A stretch of 64,000 bases of DNA from Dillenia suffruticosa (GCA_033439265.1 JAVTVX010000026.1:2779501-2843500); one strand, 5' to 3'; positions 35,901 through 42,578 are shown, counted from the first letter of the stretch. Notes: generated from the letters alone by a model not told the origin. Numbers and translations: made by a program.

Positions 35901-37099
35901 CCATCAAGATCAGTACAACCATCATCAGATTCTTTGTCATAACTCCTAACACGCTTTTCAGGTCGATCTCCTTCTAAATCCGCATCCTTCTCTCTTCTCC
36001 CATCCCTGCCCTCACTATCAACATTTTTCCAGCCATCAAAATCTTTGTTTTTCTTCTGCTCTAAAACTGCATTTTCCTGCTCTTGCATCCGGACAGAAGT
36101 ATCAGCCATCTCCTTTTCCCTTTGCATGGACTCTTTCTCAGGTACATTCCATGCTTCTTTCTTAATATGATCCTTTTCCCTTTCTTTTGGGCGTTCCTTG
36201 TCCTTTAAGGAATCCTTCTTTTCCCTTTCCCACCTGTCACTTCCTCGTTCTTCTCTTGACAATTCTTTGCCTTCACCACCAATATTGCCAGACTGCAAGT
36301 TGTTCCGACGTTCCCTGTCCCGTTCTTCCCACTCCCGATGCTTCATATCTTTTCTCTTTCTATCCTTCTCCTTGAGTTTATCATCTAACTTGTTCTCACC
36401 AACAGTCTCTTGTGTTTCACCACAATCCCTCTCTTCACTTAATAAACTTTCTTTTCCAGTTTCAGCAGGTCCATGCACGGTGGAGTGGGAATGAACCCAG
36501 GGGTCCATACCCCCACTTGATGTTTCGGTGTATCTTTTTCCTCTATTATATTCTGCTTTCCGGTTCAAGTGGCTGCTACCATCCTTTTCCATCTTCATGT
36601 CACCTTTCAAATCGGTATGAATTTCACGATCATGCTTCATTTCTGTATTCTCATCCCCTCTACTCTCATATCTTGGGTCTTTTTCAACTTTAGGACCTTG
36701 GAAATCCCTCTTTGGATCAACATGTAACTCCCTGATCTCTGGCTTGGCCTCTCTATTCTCAACTTTGAGATCCCCGGCATCCTTGGAATCGTTAGAATCA
36801 GAAGCAGCAGAATTCTCAACATGCATGTCATTATTATTGAAGGACGGGGAAAGTCGGTAGACAGTATTCAAAGGTGACCTTCGATCAGCATCACGGGATT
36901 CTACACGCAGAGCCTTGGGCATCCGTGCATCTGGGCCCAATTCAAAGGAGGAATGAGCAGCAACAGCAGCAGCAGCAGCAGTAGCAGAAGAAGCAGAAGA
37001 AAATGGAGGTGTGTCCTCATGTTGGTGAGGGAGTTTTGGAGGGACGCCATGACCTTGATTACTCCCCTCATCCTGCAACCTCTTGGGAACACCACTCAT
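2844..37099 (-). CDS. HDC1: HDC1-like histone deacetylation complex protein (Rxt3 family), 11 coding exons
   Basis: Coding exons in transcript order: 37099-35769, 31600-31593, 21453-21278, 15423-15363, 15264-15166, 14440-14346, 13541-13428, 10991-10924, 4847-4737, 4514-4277, 2954-2844. All introns are GT-AG, phases agree, and the sum is 2412 nt (803 aa plus stop). Residues 1-443 are Lys/Arg/Glu/Asp-rich with an Ala run near 36-48 and look disordered and nuclear. Residues about 445-803 are the conserved part, with EVSTVVYKIGECMQEL, LRNNVRSRAWGA, DLFRWSRCKKPLPQK and a final ENIDWEDVQWSQTGVY. From family knowledge, Arabidopsis HDC1 (about 918 aa) resembles yeast Rxt3 and scaffolds HDA6/HDA19-SIN3-type complexes. 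Introns reach 10 kb and are full of transposons. The family call rests on remembered homologues; the gene model is read from the sequence. Confidence 0.87.
2955..4276 (-). other. HDC1 intron 10
   Basis: A 1322-bp intron between exons 11 and 10. It holds an A-rich low-complexity patch at 2970-3003 and otherwise nothing I can classify. Confidence 0.8.
4277..4514 (-). CDS. HDC1: HDC1 exon 10
   Basis: 238 nt, entered in phase 2 and left in phase 0, bounded by TTGCAG and GTGATT. It encodes YELSFAGEKFVKATG, then a variable His/Ser-rich linker, then the conserved DLFRWSRCKKPLPQKVMR and GVPLPLAHVE. Confidence 0.92.
4737..4847 (-). CDS. HDC1: HDC1 exon 9
   Basis: 111 nt, phase 2 in and phase 2 out, between CAG and GTACTC. 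It encodes IKYSISIVADKGLKKPLY and then KKGEVLYLETHS, both conserved in the family. The codon split across the preceding intron is TG|G (Trp). Confidence 0.92.
4922..8310 (-). mobile_element. RTE-type LINE, near full length but decayed
   Basis: It lies in HDC1 intron 8, in the same orientation as the gene. The 3' end is at the left, with an (AAT/AAC)n simple repeat and the CTTTAATCCCAACAATT tail typical of plant RTE elements. The RT domain is recognisable: VFIDLEKGHDRVPR at about 6020-6065 and a catalytic box mutated to FVND near 5775. The C-terminal RWFEHVQGSPK segment lies at about 5200-5240. Remnants of the endonuclease lie at about 7500-7970 with many frame breaks, and the right end carries a leader resembling RTE 5' regions. 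The 5' boundary is approximate. The element is clearly inactive. Confidence 0.8.
8311..9070. repeat. microsatellite block: AT-rich trinucleotides then GA-rich tract
   Basis: At 8340-8645 there are (AT)n and long degenerate AAT/ATT trinucleotide arrays. At 8645-9060 the plus strand is purine-rich, ending in (GA)n near 8980-9005. On the minus strand this is a CT-rich leader directly 5' of the RTE element, so it may be part of that insertion. Confidence 0.6.
9071..10923 (-). other. rest of HDC1 intron 8
   Basis: There is no supported gene. A CAAGGTTCAAACCTTGG motif at about 10035 resembles a B box within a possible old SINE. A C run sits near 10761. The rest is AT-rich intron. Confidence 0.5.
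10924..10991 (-). CDS. HDC1: HDC1 exon 8
   Basis: 68 nt, phase 0 in and phase 2 out, between TTTTAG and GTAATC. It encodes NALRQQRFVREVTIQYNL and then CNEP plus the first two bases of Trp. It is conserved across plant HDC1 proteins as I remember them. Confidence 0.93.
11218..11520 (-). mobile_element. L1-type LINE 3' remnant
   Basis: On the minus strand this segment contains GGTCTCACGCCTCATGG and then a TATAAATATTATAGATTAGA stretch. It resembles the 3' ends of two other L1 fragments in this window (about 19980-20070 plus strand and 33050-33170 minus strand). It lies in HDC1 intron 7 and is short and decayed. Confidence 0.5.
11688..11935. repeat. tandem duplication, 2 copies of 124 bp
   Basis: Copy 1 begins ACTCCTCCCAGCCAAC at 11688 and copy 2 ACTCCTCACATCCAAC at 11812. 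Both continue through AAAAATTGGACTA and GTGAACTTCGTGAACATTT to ACAATGTCTTATTATA, with few differences. It is inside HDC1 intron 7. Confidence 0.85.
11936..13427 (-). other. rest of HDC1 intron 7
   Basis: No gene or identifiable transposon was found. There is a short (TA)n/(GA)n microsatellite near 12770-12805. Confidence 0.5.
13428..13541 (-). CDS. HDC1: HDC1 exon 7
   Basis: 114 nt, phase 0 on both sides, between CTCAG and GTATTG. It encodes KGGGTIGLEPCLTHSSTVEP and then an AVERTMTTRAAAS segment, well conserved in the family. Confidence 0.93.
14346..14440 (-). CDS. HDC1: HDC1 exon 6
   Basis: 95 nt, phase 1 junction on entry and phase 0 out, between CTGCAG and GTGAAT. It encodes YISTLRNNVRSRAWGAAIG and then CSYQVERCCIVK, a family hallmark. 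Confidence 0.93.
15166..15264 (-). CDS. HDC1: HDC1 exon 5
   Basis: 99 nt between TGGCAG and GTAAGT. It encodes LMHTGYCRPTASPPPPAIQE and continues LRATVRVLPPQD. The proline-rich link and the LRATVRVLP segment match what I recall of plant HDC1. Confidence 0.93.
15363..15423 (-). CDS. HDC1: HDC1 exon 4
   Basis: 61 nt, phase 0 in and phase 1 out, between TTGCAG and GTAAGT. It encodes VRGGQLWGTDIYTDDSDLVA. The intron separating it from exon 5 is only 98 bp, in contrast to the 5.9-kb intron on its other side. Confidence 0.93.
15424..17038 (-). other. HDC1 intron 3, exon-proximal part
   Basis: AT-rich intron sequence next to exon 4. I see no reading frame or repeat I can name. Confidence 0.5.
17039..18160 (+). 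mobile_element. L1-type LINE fragment (RT region), antisense to HDC1
   Basis: Frame-broken plus-strand segments resemble the start of a plant L1 ORF2 reverse transcriptase: EEVLSALKECNGDKAL near 17230, FVNKNWEVVKE near 17310, then (after breaks) an IPKKQGASNIEDFIPI-like stretch near 17435 and a CKLDMKEAYN-like stretch near 17630. These correspond to RT motifs, with many stops. It lies in HDC1 intron 3 and ends at a hAT insertion. Confidence 0.65.
18161..18835. mobile_element. hAT-type MITE with 8-bp target duplication
   Basis: Left end CAGTGTTGTCATAGGCAC; the right end is the inverted TAGTGTTGTTAAAGGTGC. The flanks are ACACAAAG (18153-18160) and ACACAGAG (18836-18843), an 8-bp duplication with one mismatch, as expected for hAT. 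It is 675 bp with no transposase. Both arms are rich in AGGCAC-type words. Its interior is homologous, in the opposite orientation, to 24960-25340. Confidence 0.82.
18844..19680. repeat. unclassified repeat-like intron sequence
   Basis: It includes the palindrome AACCATCATCTTTGATGATG with its complement (19329-19352) and a related AAACCATGATCTTAGGGGAC at about 19480, plus an A/T-rich minisatellite at 19527-19548. It looks like an old transposon but no terminal structure was found. Confidence 0.35.
19690..21200 (+). mobile_element. L1-type LINE fragments, 3' part, rearranged
   Basis: Plus-strand peptides typical of the L1 ORF2 end are present: GIYKDYRLENFKRDWRAIV at about 20008-20070, LWRFRTETNSFRRMVIVVKYG-like (21 residues, decayed) at about 20322-20384, and an LQELWAWSRLKIG stretch near 21055. 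The order is unusual (a 3'-end-like segment precedes the RT-adjacent segment) and one part is tandemly duplicated, so at least two pieces are joined. Many stops. Confidence 0.55.
19970..20240 (+). repeat. tandem duplication of about 120-130 bp inside the L1 remnant
   Basis: The block TACTTCTCTATGGGCTCAGA ... GGATTGGAGAGCAATTGTGC occurs at about 19985-20069 and again at about 20119-20200, each followed by AAATTTTGTTTTGC. The copies differ at several positions. Confidence 0.8.
21278..21453 (-). CDS. HDC1: HDC1 exon 3
   Basis: 176 nt, ending at CGCCAA|GTAAGA. It encodes KPEVSTVVYKIGECMQELIK, then WKEYESSQ and GPTLEIRIPAEHVTATNRQ. Two acceptors lie 6 nt apart (exon start at 21453 or 21459). Both need one preceding base from the upstream exon, which fits the microexon and not exon 1 directly. 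Confidence 0.92.
21500..22302 (-). other. HDC1 intron 2, exon-proximal part
   Basis: Nothing recognisable besides AT-rich intron sequence. Confidence 0.4.
22321..22570 (-). mobile_element. 5'-truncated RTE LINE 3' end with 18-bp target duplication
   Basis: It starts with the AAC simple repeat and the CTCCCAAATTTTGG tail of an RTE 3' end and stops after about 250 bp. It is flanked by ATTTTACACTCAAGTAAC (22303-22320) and ATTTTACATTCAAGTAAC (22571-22588), 17 of 18 identical. An (AAT)n/(TTA)n array sits inside at about 22424-22485. Confidence 0.85.
23040..24740 (-). mobile_element. L1-type LINE ORF2 fragment (RT to C-terminus), decayed
   Basis: Minus-strand frames with several breaks give SAFIGGRQILDATVIANEVV at about 24425-24485, LMLDFERA near 24375, and a mutated catalytic box FVNDTILF at about 24045-24070. 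The intact-looking stretch MGWLEKYHLLSCDH to CEGGLGLGDV at about 23570-23660 is the post-RT region of plant L1 elements. It is in the same orientation as HDC1, inside intron 2. Confidence 0.75.
26522..26807 (-). repeat. gypsy LTR 1 (3' LTR of the minus-strand unit)
   Basis: 286 bp with TG...CA ends. On the minus strand it runs from TGTTAGGGAAGTAAC to CTTTCCTAACA and contains a CTATAAATAGGATATGAGG TATA region. It is closely similar to the LTRs at 28215 and 28606. Confidence 0.85.
27004..28110 (-). pseudogene. gypsy gag remnant with zinc knuckle
   Basis: Frame-broken gag on the minus strand. It begins METKLDTLERSIAEIG at 28110, has a gag-core part (DEFVTRVALIKGLNPSIH) at about 27480-27545 and ends in a CX2CX4HX4C knuckle (CFKCRQPYHPLHNC) at about 27030-27075. 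At least one frameshift and one stop separate the pieces. There is no protease, RT or integrase. Confidence 0.75.
28215..28497 (-). repeat. gypsy LTR 2 (5' LTR of the minus-strand unit)
   Basis: 283 bp. Directly inside it, on the minus strand, lies ATTGGTTCGACTTGCC in the position of a primer-binding site, starting TTGG. I cannot assign the tRNA. Confidence 0.8.
28606..28887 (+). repeat. gypsy LTR 3, inverted relative to the others
   Basis: 282 bp, running TGTTAGGGAAGTAACAGC to CTTTCCTAACA on the plus strand. It is preceded by TGTAGTTTCAGTAGGGGGCA, the same 3'-internal end that precedes LTR 1 on the other strand. Confidence 0.85.
29921..30728. repeat. AT-rich repeat with GGCCCCC edge motifs
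   Basis: It is bordered by GGGCCTGGCCCCCTAAAAAA at about 29945 and TTGGCCTCCCCAAAG at about 30650, with very AT-rich sequence between. The structure resembles a common but unclassified plant repeat. Probably an independent insertion near the end of the hAT-like element. Confidence 0.4.
30729..31592 (-). other. HDC1 intron 2, microexon-proximal part
   Basis: There is no recognised element. The GTACGC donor of the microexon lies at its right edge. Confidence 0.4.
31593..31600 (-). CDS. HDC1: HDC1 exon 2, 8-nt microexon
   Basis: The exon is GTTCCAAG, preceded on the minus strand by a pyrimidine-rich tract ending TTTGGTGCAG and followed by GTACGC. Exon 1 ends two bases into a Gly codon and exon 3 needs one base before it, so a linker of length 3n+2 is required. 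Joining exon 1 directly to exon 3 at either acceptor gives an immediate in-frame stop. With the microexon the protein reads NEG-FQ-AKPEVS; family members, as I recall, have NEG-SQ-GK at this point. Confidence 0.75.
31601..33039 (-). other. HDC1 intron 1, distal part
   Basis: No gene and no classifiable repeat seen. Confidence 0.4.
33040..33442 (-). mobile_element. L1-type LINE 3' fragment (zinc-knuckle RT-associated domain)
   Basis: Minus-strand frames contain LENVAFFLGGGQLGSGLT, then LQRKEILVLNRCPF, a stop, and KNVAENVDHLLHILWDK. This is the zf-RVT tail of plant L1 ORF2, with a Cys replaced by a stop. It is cut at its right edge by the Mutator-like insertion and probably continues beyond it at 34078. 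Confidence 0.65.
33452..34068. mobile_element. Mutator-like non-autonomous element with 9-bp target duplication
   Basis: Long terminal inverted repeats of about 110-120 bp: the left begins GAGCTTTGTACGGAAACAAC and the right reads, inverted, GGAGCTTTGTATGGAAATAA. AGACTTGAC flanks both sides (33443-33451 and 34069-34077), a perfect 9-bp duplication typical of MULEs. The interior (about 33590-33950) is less AT-rich and carries GAAGTGAAGGCCGAGG repeats and coding-like sequence; there is no transposase. Confidence 0.85.
34078..35768 (-). other. HDC1 intron 1, proximal part (possible L1 continuation)
   Basis: The first about 350-480 bp (to about 34560) may be the continuation of the L1 fragment split by the MULE, since AGACTTGAC was its target. 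The remainder shows no identifiable feature. Confidence 0.4.
35769..37099 (-). CDS. HDC1: HDC1 exon 1 (first coding exon)
   Basis: It starts at ATG 37099 (MSGVPKRLQDEG) and ends AATGAAGG|GTATGA in phase 2 after 1331 nt. It encodes the charged N-terminal half, with an Ala-rich run from GCA repeats, DADRRSPLNTVYRLSPS near residue 70, and long Lys/Arg/Glu/Asp-rich stretches such as EKDRKRKDMKHREWEERDRE. The frame stays open for 9 codons past the donor, which could be mistaken for the C-terminus. The acceptor of a 5' UTR intron lies 22 nt upstream of the ATG (CAG at 37122-37124). Confidence 0.93.
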
Positions 37100-37120
37100 T
37101 CTGTTTCTTCTCTTAAATCA

Positions 37121-37790
37121 CCTGTAAATGCCCCAAAAAGAGTAAGACCCGAGAAACCCAAGAAAGCAAGAAAAAATGCGTTGGTGTGAGGTGGGGTGTG
37201 TGCACCTGAACATAGTCAGTAGAACTGTCCTTGTCCAACCTTGAAACCTTCTAAAACCCTCATTAAACATGTTTCTAGGGTTTTTTTTTTAATTCATGGC
37301 TTAGGAAAGCATAGTCCCTCTTTCAAGGATAAAATACCCATTATTCCAACACAATTCAAGAGGAGTTAAAAAAAAGGGAAGAAGAAGGCGGACATAAGGA
37401 AAGCTCCGAGTTGAAACTACGACAAACCAGCCATCAATACACTAGGGTTCTGCTTAGGGCAGAAAGGACAAGTATGTTGCCACTAAACTAGAAAAAAAGA
37501 GCAAGCGATTCAATTTTACCTCACAGAAACAGCAACAGAAGAGCAGGGTTAAAGCCCTAAATTCAATTGCTCTCCAGAACTGAAAGATGTCAACAACTGG
37601 TGCTGCAAGTTGCAGAAAGGTACATTAATTGCGATACAAACGAGATGAGAGGGACACAGAGAGAGAATTACCGACCGTAAAAGGTTAGAGAAGGAGCCCG
37701 CAGCTGTAGGGCCCTGTCGAGTGGGAATAGTGGGGAGAGGGAGGGAGAGAGAGAAAGAGAGAGAAGGAGAAAAATAAAAGACGTGAGATT
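37121..37790 (-). promoter_or_regulatory. HDC1 5' UTR with intron, and CT-rich leader
   Basis: The exon holding the ATG begins at 37121 after TTTACAG. Upstream, ACGGTCG|GTAATTC gives a good donor at 37671, implying a UTR intron of about 550 bp (37122-37671). The leader exon (about 37672-37790) is CT-rich on the minus strand, with repeated CTCTCTC, a common feature near plant transcription starts. The exact start is not known. Confidence 0.6.
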
Positions 37791-37812
37791 TTGCAACCGC
37801 AACAAATTTGGG

Positions 37813-38160
37813 AAGTTTTGTTACGAATTAACCTCAAAAATAAAAAATAAAAATTTAAAACAACACACTTCAAAAAATATTTTCAAATCTAACACAACAA
37901 TGTCGTGACTTGAAATCACGACATTACTGTTCGATAAATAGTAAAATACTGTTCAATGAGCAATATCATGTCGTGACTTCAAGTCACGACATGCATAATA
38001 CCATGTCGTGACTTGAAATCACGACATGACACCGTGATAAACAGTGTCATGTCGTGACTTCAAGTCACAGCATATGTGTGTTAGTTTTGAAAATATTTTT
38101 TGAAAAATGTTGTTTTAAAATTTTTTTTTTTTATTTTTGAGGTTAATTTGGAACAAAACT
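37813..38160. mobile_element. palindromic Mutator-type MITE upstream of HDC1
   Basis: 348 bp, flanked by the direct repeat CAAATTTGGG (37803-37812 and 38161-38170). The inverted repeats are about 85 bp each (AGTTTTGTTACGAATTAACC at the left; inverted right AGTTTTGTTCCAAATTAACC). The core is a series of short palindromes. It lies about 25 bp beyond the inferred HDC1 leader, so it occupies the promoter. Confidence 0.85.
37899..38073. repeat. four TGTCGTGACTT...AAGTCACGACA palindromes
   Basis: Copies lie at 37899-37925, 37967-37993, 38002-38028 and 38048-38073. The second is a perfect odd palindrome (13+1+13); the others carry one or a few mismatches. Spacers are 8-41 bp. Confidence 0.9.
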
Positions 38161-38170
38161 CAAATTTGGG

Positions 38171-39254
38171 CTCCAATGTGATTCTCGATGCTCAAGTTTA
38201 ACTTTGGATAGAAATTGCAAGAAAAACTGCAATAAAATACAACAAAGAGCAATGCTTCTCTCGTAAATATAATTTTTATTTGTCGCAAAAACATCCGGCA
38301 AAGAGTTTTAGAAACGCCTTTCTTAAATTTTAGTATTTAAATATATATATATATATATATAAATACATACATATATATATATATATGTATGTATATGTAT
38401 TTTTATAATTTTTATAACATATATAAAACAAAAAAATATACTTTTATTTAAAACAAATTGTTTAACCTCGCTTTATTAATAGACCCGAGTGTCAATTCAA
38501 TTGATGTATTCGTACCTCTCAAATTTCAATTTAATAGTATTGAAAATATTAGGTTTTGATAATAATAAAAAAAATAAATTAAAGAAAAATAGATTTAAAT
38601 ATATCATAAAATAAAATTGAAAAAAATCTGCAAATCTCATCAATCTGTTCTTAACACACATAGACCTACTCTCCGGTCTACCAATTTTTCAAACTATATC
38701 GATCAATTTTATCAATATCTTGAATATGTCAACATATTAATGATTTTTATCAACCTGAATAAATCAAATATCAGTATTGTCTAAATAAAATTATGTCGAC
38801 AATCTAAAAAATATGTCAACCTGACTTAAACACTCATACATCTTATCACCCTAAGTGAAACCTTGTCGACCTACCTTATATGTCAAACCGAATTAAACTA
38901 CACATTGATCTATTGATTTCAGGTGGACAAATTTAATATATCAAATCTATCGATTTTAATAATGTGTCGGCCCACTATTACACATATCGACAAGTATCAA
39001 ACACAAATTAAAAAGAGTCAAGATACTCAACAACTTCTTGATCTGATTTATCTGCTATTTAGGAATCACACAACAACATGCTTTTTAATTATATCGACAC
39101 CTTAAGTATATCAACCAATTGCAAATGATAAGTCTACCAACTAAATGTAAGAATAAGATTGTGTCGGTGTGGATATAGAATATGTCGACCCATCTCTATG
39201 CGTCGACCAATTAAAATATGTTTTGTTTACCAATTTATTCCAAAATATATTTAT
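38171..39254. repeat. AT-rich intergenic block with recurrent TGTCGACC words
   Basis: An (AT)n/(ATAC)n microsatellite occupies 38338-38400. From about 38670 to 39210, TGTCGACC, TATCGACA, TGTCAACC and close variants recur every 20-60 bp. No reading frame. It could be a decayed LTR. Confidence 0.4.
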
Positions 39255-40879
39255 TTCACTCTGAAATAGTTCGAGTGTAGGTTGTTTAAGATGAGAGAAT
39301 GTATTAAGTTTTATAATTTGTACTATCTCAGAATTGTTATTATTGATTTAGGAAGATTCATTGGAGTTTGAAAGGAAGTCCCTTAAGTATCGATAGGGTA
39401 TAAAGAGTAGATACCCTCTTTAAAGGTGAGTGGATGGTCTATTGTATTATAAATGAGTAAAATGAGTTTAAAATTGTTTTATAAATGATTTTGTAAAATT
39501 TTTATATATTTTATATAAATTGTTTTGTGATTGTGGGATGTCCGGACTAGACTGTGAAACATGAATGCATGCATTATATTTATAAATGCATATGTGTTAT
39601 ATGTGATTTGATATTGCTCTATAAATTGCTATGAAATGAAATTGATGATTGTTTGTTAGAAATTATGGCACATGACTTGAGAAATGACATATTTGAGAAA
39701 TGCATGGTACTAGTAGTTAATGACTATAGTTATTCCCTCCACGGAATGACCCGACGAGGTGGTGTGGTTGGGGTTTCATTGTGAGAGAGGTATACGCAGC
39801 CTTTTCTCTGCCATGTCGTACTATCCGGATTGTACCCCGGGGAGGTCCGAGCCAACGCCAAGGAAGGGGATAGTGTTTGAAATACTGAAATATAAAACCC
39901 CTTGGCGGGCTTCCTTCTTGGTTTGGCCAAAAGTAAGACGGAAGTAATTTCGATGGAACTTTTGTGATTTTCTAAAAGAATGCTTGATGTGGATACATAT
40001 TTTACGAATTATCTGATTTATTGAAAATGTTTCGATATATATGAAATGTTATTTGAGATATACTTTGACACTCTCACATTCACCCCTCATTTATCACACA
40101 ATCATACAATTGCACTCCACTCACTGAGTATTCCCCTATACTCACCCCTCTTTTCACATTTTATAGAGAATACTTAGTGCGGAGACTGCACGGGGATTGA
40201 AGTTTCGAAAGATTTTTGCTGTTTTGTTAGGTATTACAGTGATGTAGGGTTAATTTAGTTGATTTAGAAATCCATGAAAGGGAAAACTTGTATAATTCTT
40301 TTGTTATGTATTAAATCAATACTTATTTCGTATATGGGAGCAAATATTGATGGAATCTTTACATAGTTTGTGTTGGAATTTGTATGAAATTTGTTCATTT
40401 TCTCTTAACTCTCATTTGGGATATTTGGATTGAAATTCTGAATTTCGATACTTTCTTTTGGATTTGTGAAGTTCTGTACATCTCATACTGTTTGGATTTT
40501 TCTGATGCTAACTCGTTTTTTCGTGCGAGTGTTAGTAAAATCATGCGATTATAATTTGGGATTTCTTTTGTTTTAAATATTTTAATTGTGCTGAGAATTC
40601 TGAAACGGCTAAGATGACCAATTTTGCATGCATACATGTATAGGAACCCCCGCTCCACTTGTGTATCGATGCATGCTCGTGTGTACAGGGATGGACCGAA
40701 TAGGTCCTTTGCATATGTATTGTTATATGATTTTCCTATTTCTGATGGAGTTGTGTATTAGATAAGTTGTTGAACTGATTTGTAGTCTTGCGGAGTCTCG
40801 GTATATGGAAAGGTTTTATCCGTGTATCGAGACAATGCGGTGGCTGTTGCATGGTCGATCCGAGAATCGGGGCGTGACA
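39255..40879 (+). repeat. 5' LTR, truncated
   Basis: AATAGTTCGAGTGTAGGTTG at 39261 matches 46733 in the 3' LTR, and the two run parallel to GGGGCGTGACA / GGGGCTTGACA. The first approximately 750 bp of the 3' LTR have no counterpart here, so the 5' LTR has lost its U3 and the CT-rich part. CACTCACTGAGTATTCCCC near 40118 is typical of Tekay LTRs. Confidence 0.8.
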
Positions 40880-40886
40880 GATTTAT

Positions 40887-40898
40887 TGGTATTAGAGC
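40887..40898 (+). other. primer-binding site (initiator tRNA-Met type)
   Basis: TGGTATTAGAGC lies 7 bp inside the 5' LTR and differs at one base from the usual TGGTATCAGAGC. Confidence 0.85.
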
Positions 40899-41133
40899 GC
40901 CAGGTTCACGATTTTAAAAGTTTGATACTTTTGGATATAATTTTAAATGTTTCCAAATGTCCTGAAAGTTTTCTAAAAACCTTGAAATGTTTGATTTTCA
41001 AAAAAGTTTTCGGAGAATGTACAAAGTCTTCTATGAATTTATTAGGAAATAAAAACATTCTTTTTAGGGGGTTAAGTATTAACCTTCGCTTAACCCTTTG
41101 ACTTAATTGTAACTTCTTGCTGTATAGATCACT

Positions 41134-42445
41134 ATGTCTCCACGAAGGAGAATGAGGAATATGAACGAGATTCCTCCACCGGAGCACGAGGATGAGTCGT
41201 TCTCGCATGCTCTTCCTCCTTCCGTGCCTACGCACCCGGCTTCTCCTATTGCTACTCTTCAGCAAGTAATGGAGTGGTGGAGTTCCTTCGGAGCGCAATA
41301 CCAAGCTCCACATGTGACTTTAGCTCATCCACCGACCACTCCTTCAGTGCTGGTTGCTACTCCTGTACCCCACTAGTGCTACCTCCTCCGGTTGTCACAA
41401 CAATTGATCGCCCTACTGTGGAGTTATCTAAGTTGATAAAGGAGGCAAGACAATTAGGATGTGAGACATTCGCGGGCACTTCTAATACTACAGTGGCCAA
41501 GGAATAGATTAGCCGAATTTAAGAAATCGTCTCCGACATGAGATTAAGCGATGAAATGAAATTGTGGGTGGCGGTGAAACTGTTGGATAAAGATGCGAGA
41601 ACATGGTGGAAGAATGTGAAAAAAGGGCTTCTGTTCCTCCTACTTGGACAGAATTTCTTAGGGCTTTCGAGGAGAAATACAACATCCGATTCTATCGGGA
41701 TCAAAAATGAGAGAAATTTTTCAAATTAGCTCAAGAAAACAAGACAGTATTTGAGAACGAGACAGAATTGAGAGGGCTTGCCAATTATGTTCCGGAGTTT
41801 GTGAACTCCAAGGGGTCTCTAAGTTCAAAATTTGAGTCGGGACTGAATTTGAATATTAGAGAGAAAATGTCCATCACCAAGGGGCATACTTTCCAAGACA
41901 TTCTAGACTTGGCCTTGAGGGCCGAGAAAATGGTGATAGAGAGAAACAAAGTCAGAGAGTATCATGGGAAAGGAAAGAGGCCTAGTGGCTCCGGTCCGAG
42001 TCAAGGTTTTAAAAGAAGTCGAGGCATGGGCTCTTATAGCGGTGGATCCTTTTCGGGATCGGTTAGCTTTCCTCCGAAGCAATCTACTTTTAAGCCTAGT
42101 GCTCCCAGCAGAACTTTTAGTATAGGAGTAGGGTCCATGGGTGGCAGAGGAGAAACTTGCCCAAATTACAAGGGACGTCATCCGGGTCCATATAGGGTCA
42201 CATTCGGCACTCTTGTCCGGAATTAAAAGTAAAAAGACAAGGAAGCCGACAAGTTAGAGGTCCCTCGAGTGGTTTTAGAAAAGATCTGACGATTGCTCCT
42301 ATACCTTCCGCTAGCAGTGCACCGAGGATGGGCATGGGAAGTAATACTGTAGCTGCCCCCACACAACGCCCTCAACCTAGAATTCAGACCCGAATCTACG
42401 CCATGACAAATGAAGAGGTCCAAGTTAATCTTGATGTAATCACAG
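41134..42445 (+). pseudogene. chromovirus gag, frame-broken
   Basis: The likely start MSPRRRMRNMNEIPPPEH is at 41134. Gag-core segments follow in shifting frames: MRLSDEMKLWVAVKLLDKDA near 41538, LRGLANYVPEFVNSKG near 41768, and LDLALRAEKMVIERNKVREY near 41908. The zinc knuckle near 42157 (CPNYKGRHPGPYR) has lost two cysteines. At least three frameshifts or stops. The frame just before 42445 (TNEEVQVNLDVIT) reads into a GT-AG intron candidate. Confidence 0.8.
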
Positions 42446-42578
42446 GTAAATCTCTATTAAATTTTAAGTTTCAAAATTGAAAATGTGACATAAATAACTT
42501 ATGGTTATAATTTGATAGTTGTGATCATGACTTAAAGAATGTGGATGATATGATTTTGTTTATGCTTTATAATTATAG
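42446..42578 (+). other. candidate intron between gag and protease
   Basis: 133 bp, very AT-rich, GTAAAT at the left and TTATAG at the right. Removing it joins ATCACAG to CTACAATG in one frame (phase 1), linking DVIT to MKICYVDAHVLIDTG as in uninterrupted gypsy polyproteins. The intervening DNA has stops in that frame. Confidence 0.6.

Noticed and set aside
35738-37099. Reading the 453-codon open frame as a complete single-exon gene
   Set aside because: The last nine codons run past a strong donor (AAGG|GTATGA), and conserved downstream exons with matching phases exist, so the stop at 35738 is intronic.
37899-38073. CRISPR-like array of regularly repeated palindromes
   Set aside because: Spacers are irregular (8-41 bp), the repeats lie inside the inverted arms of a MITE with a target duplication, and the DNA is plant nuclear.
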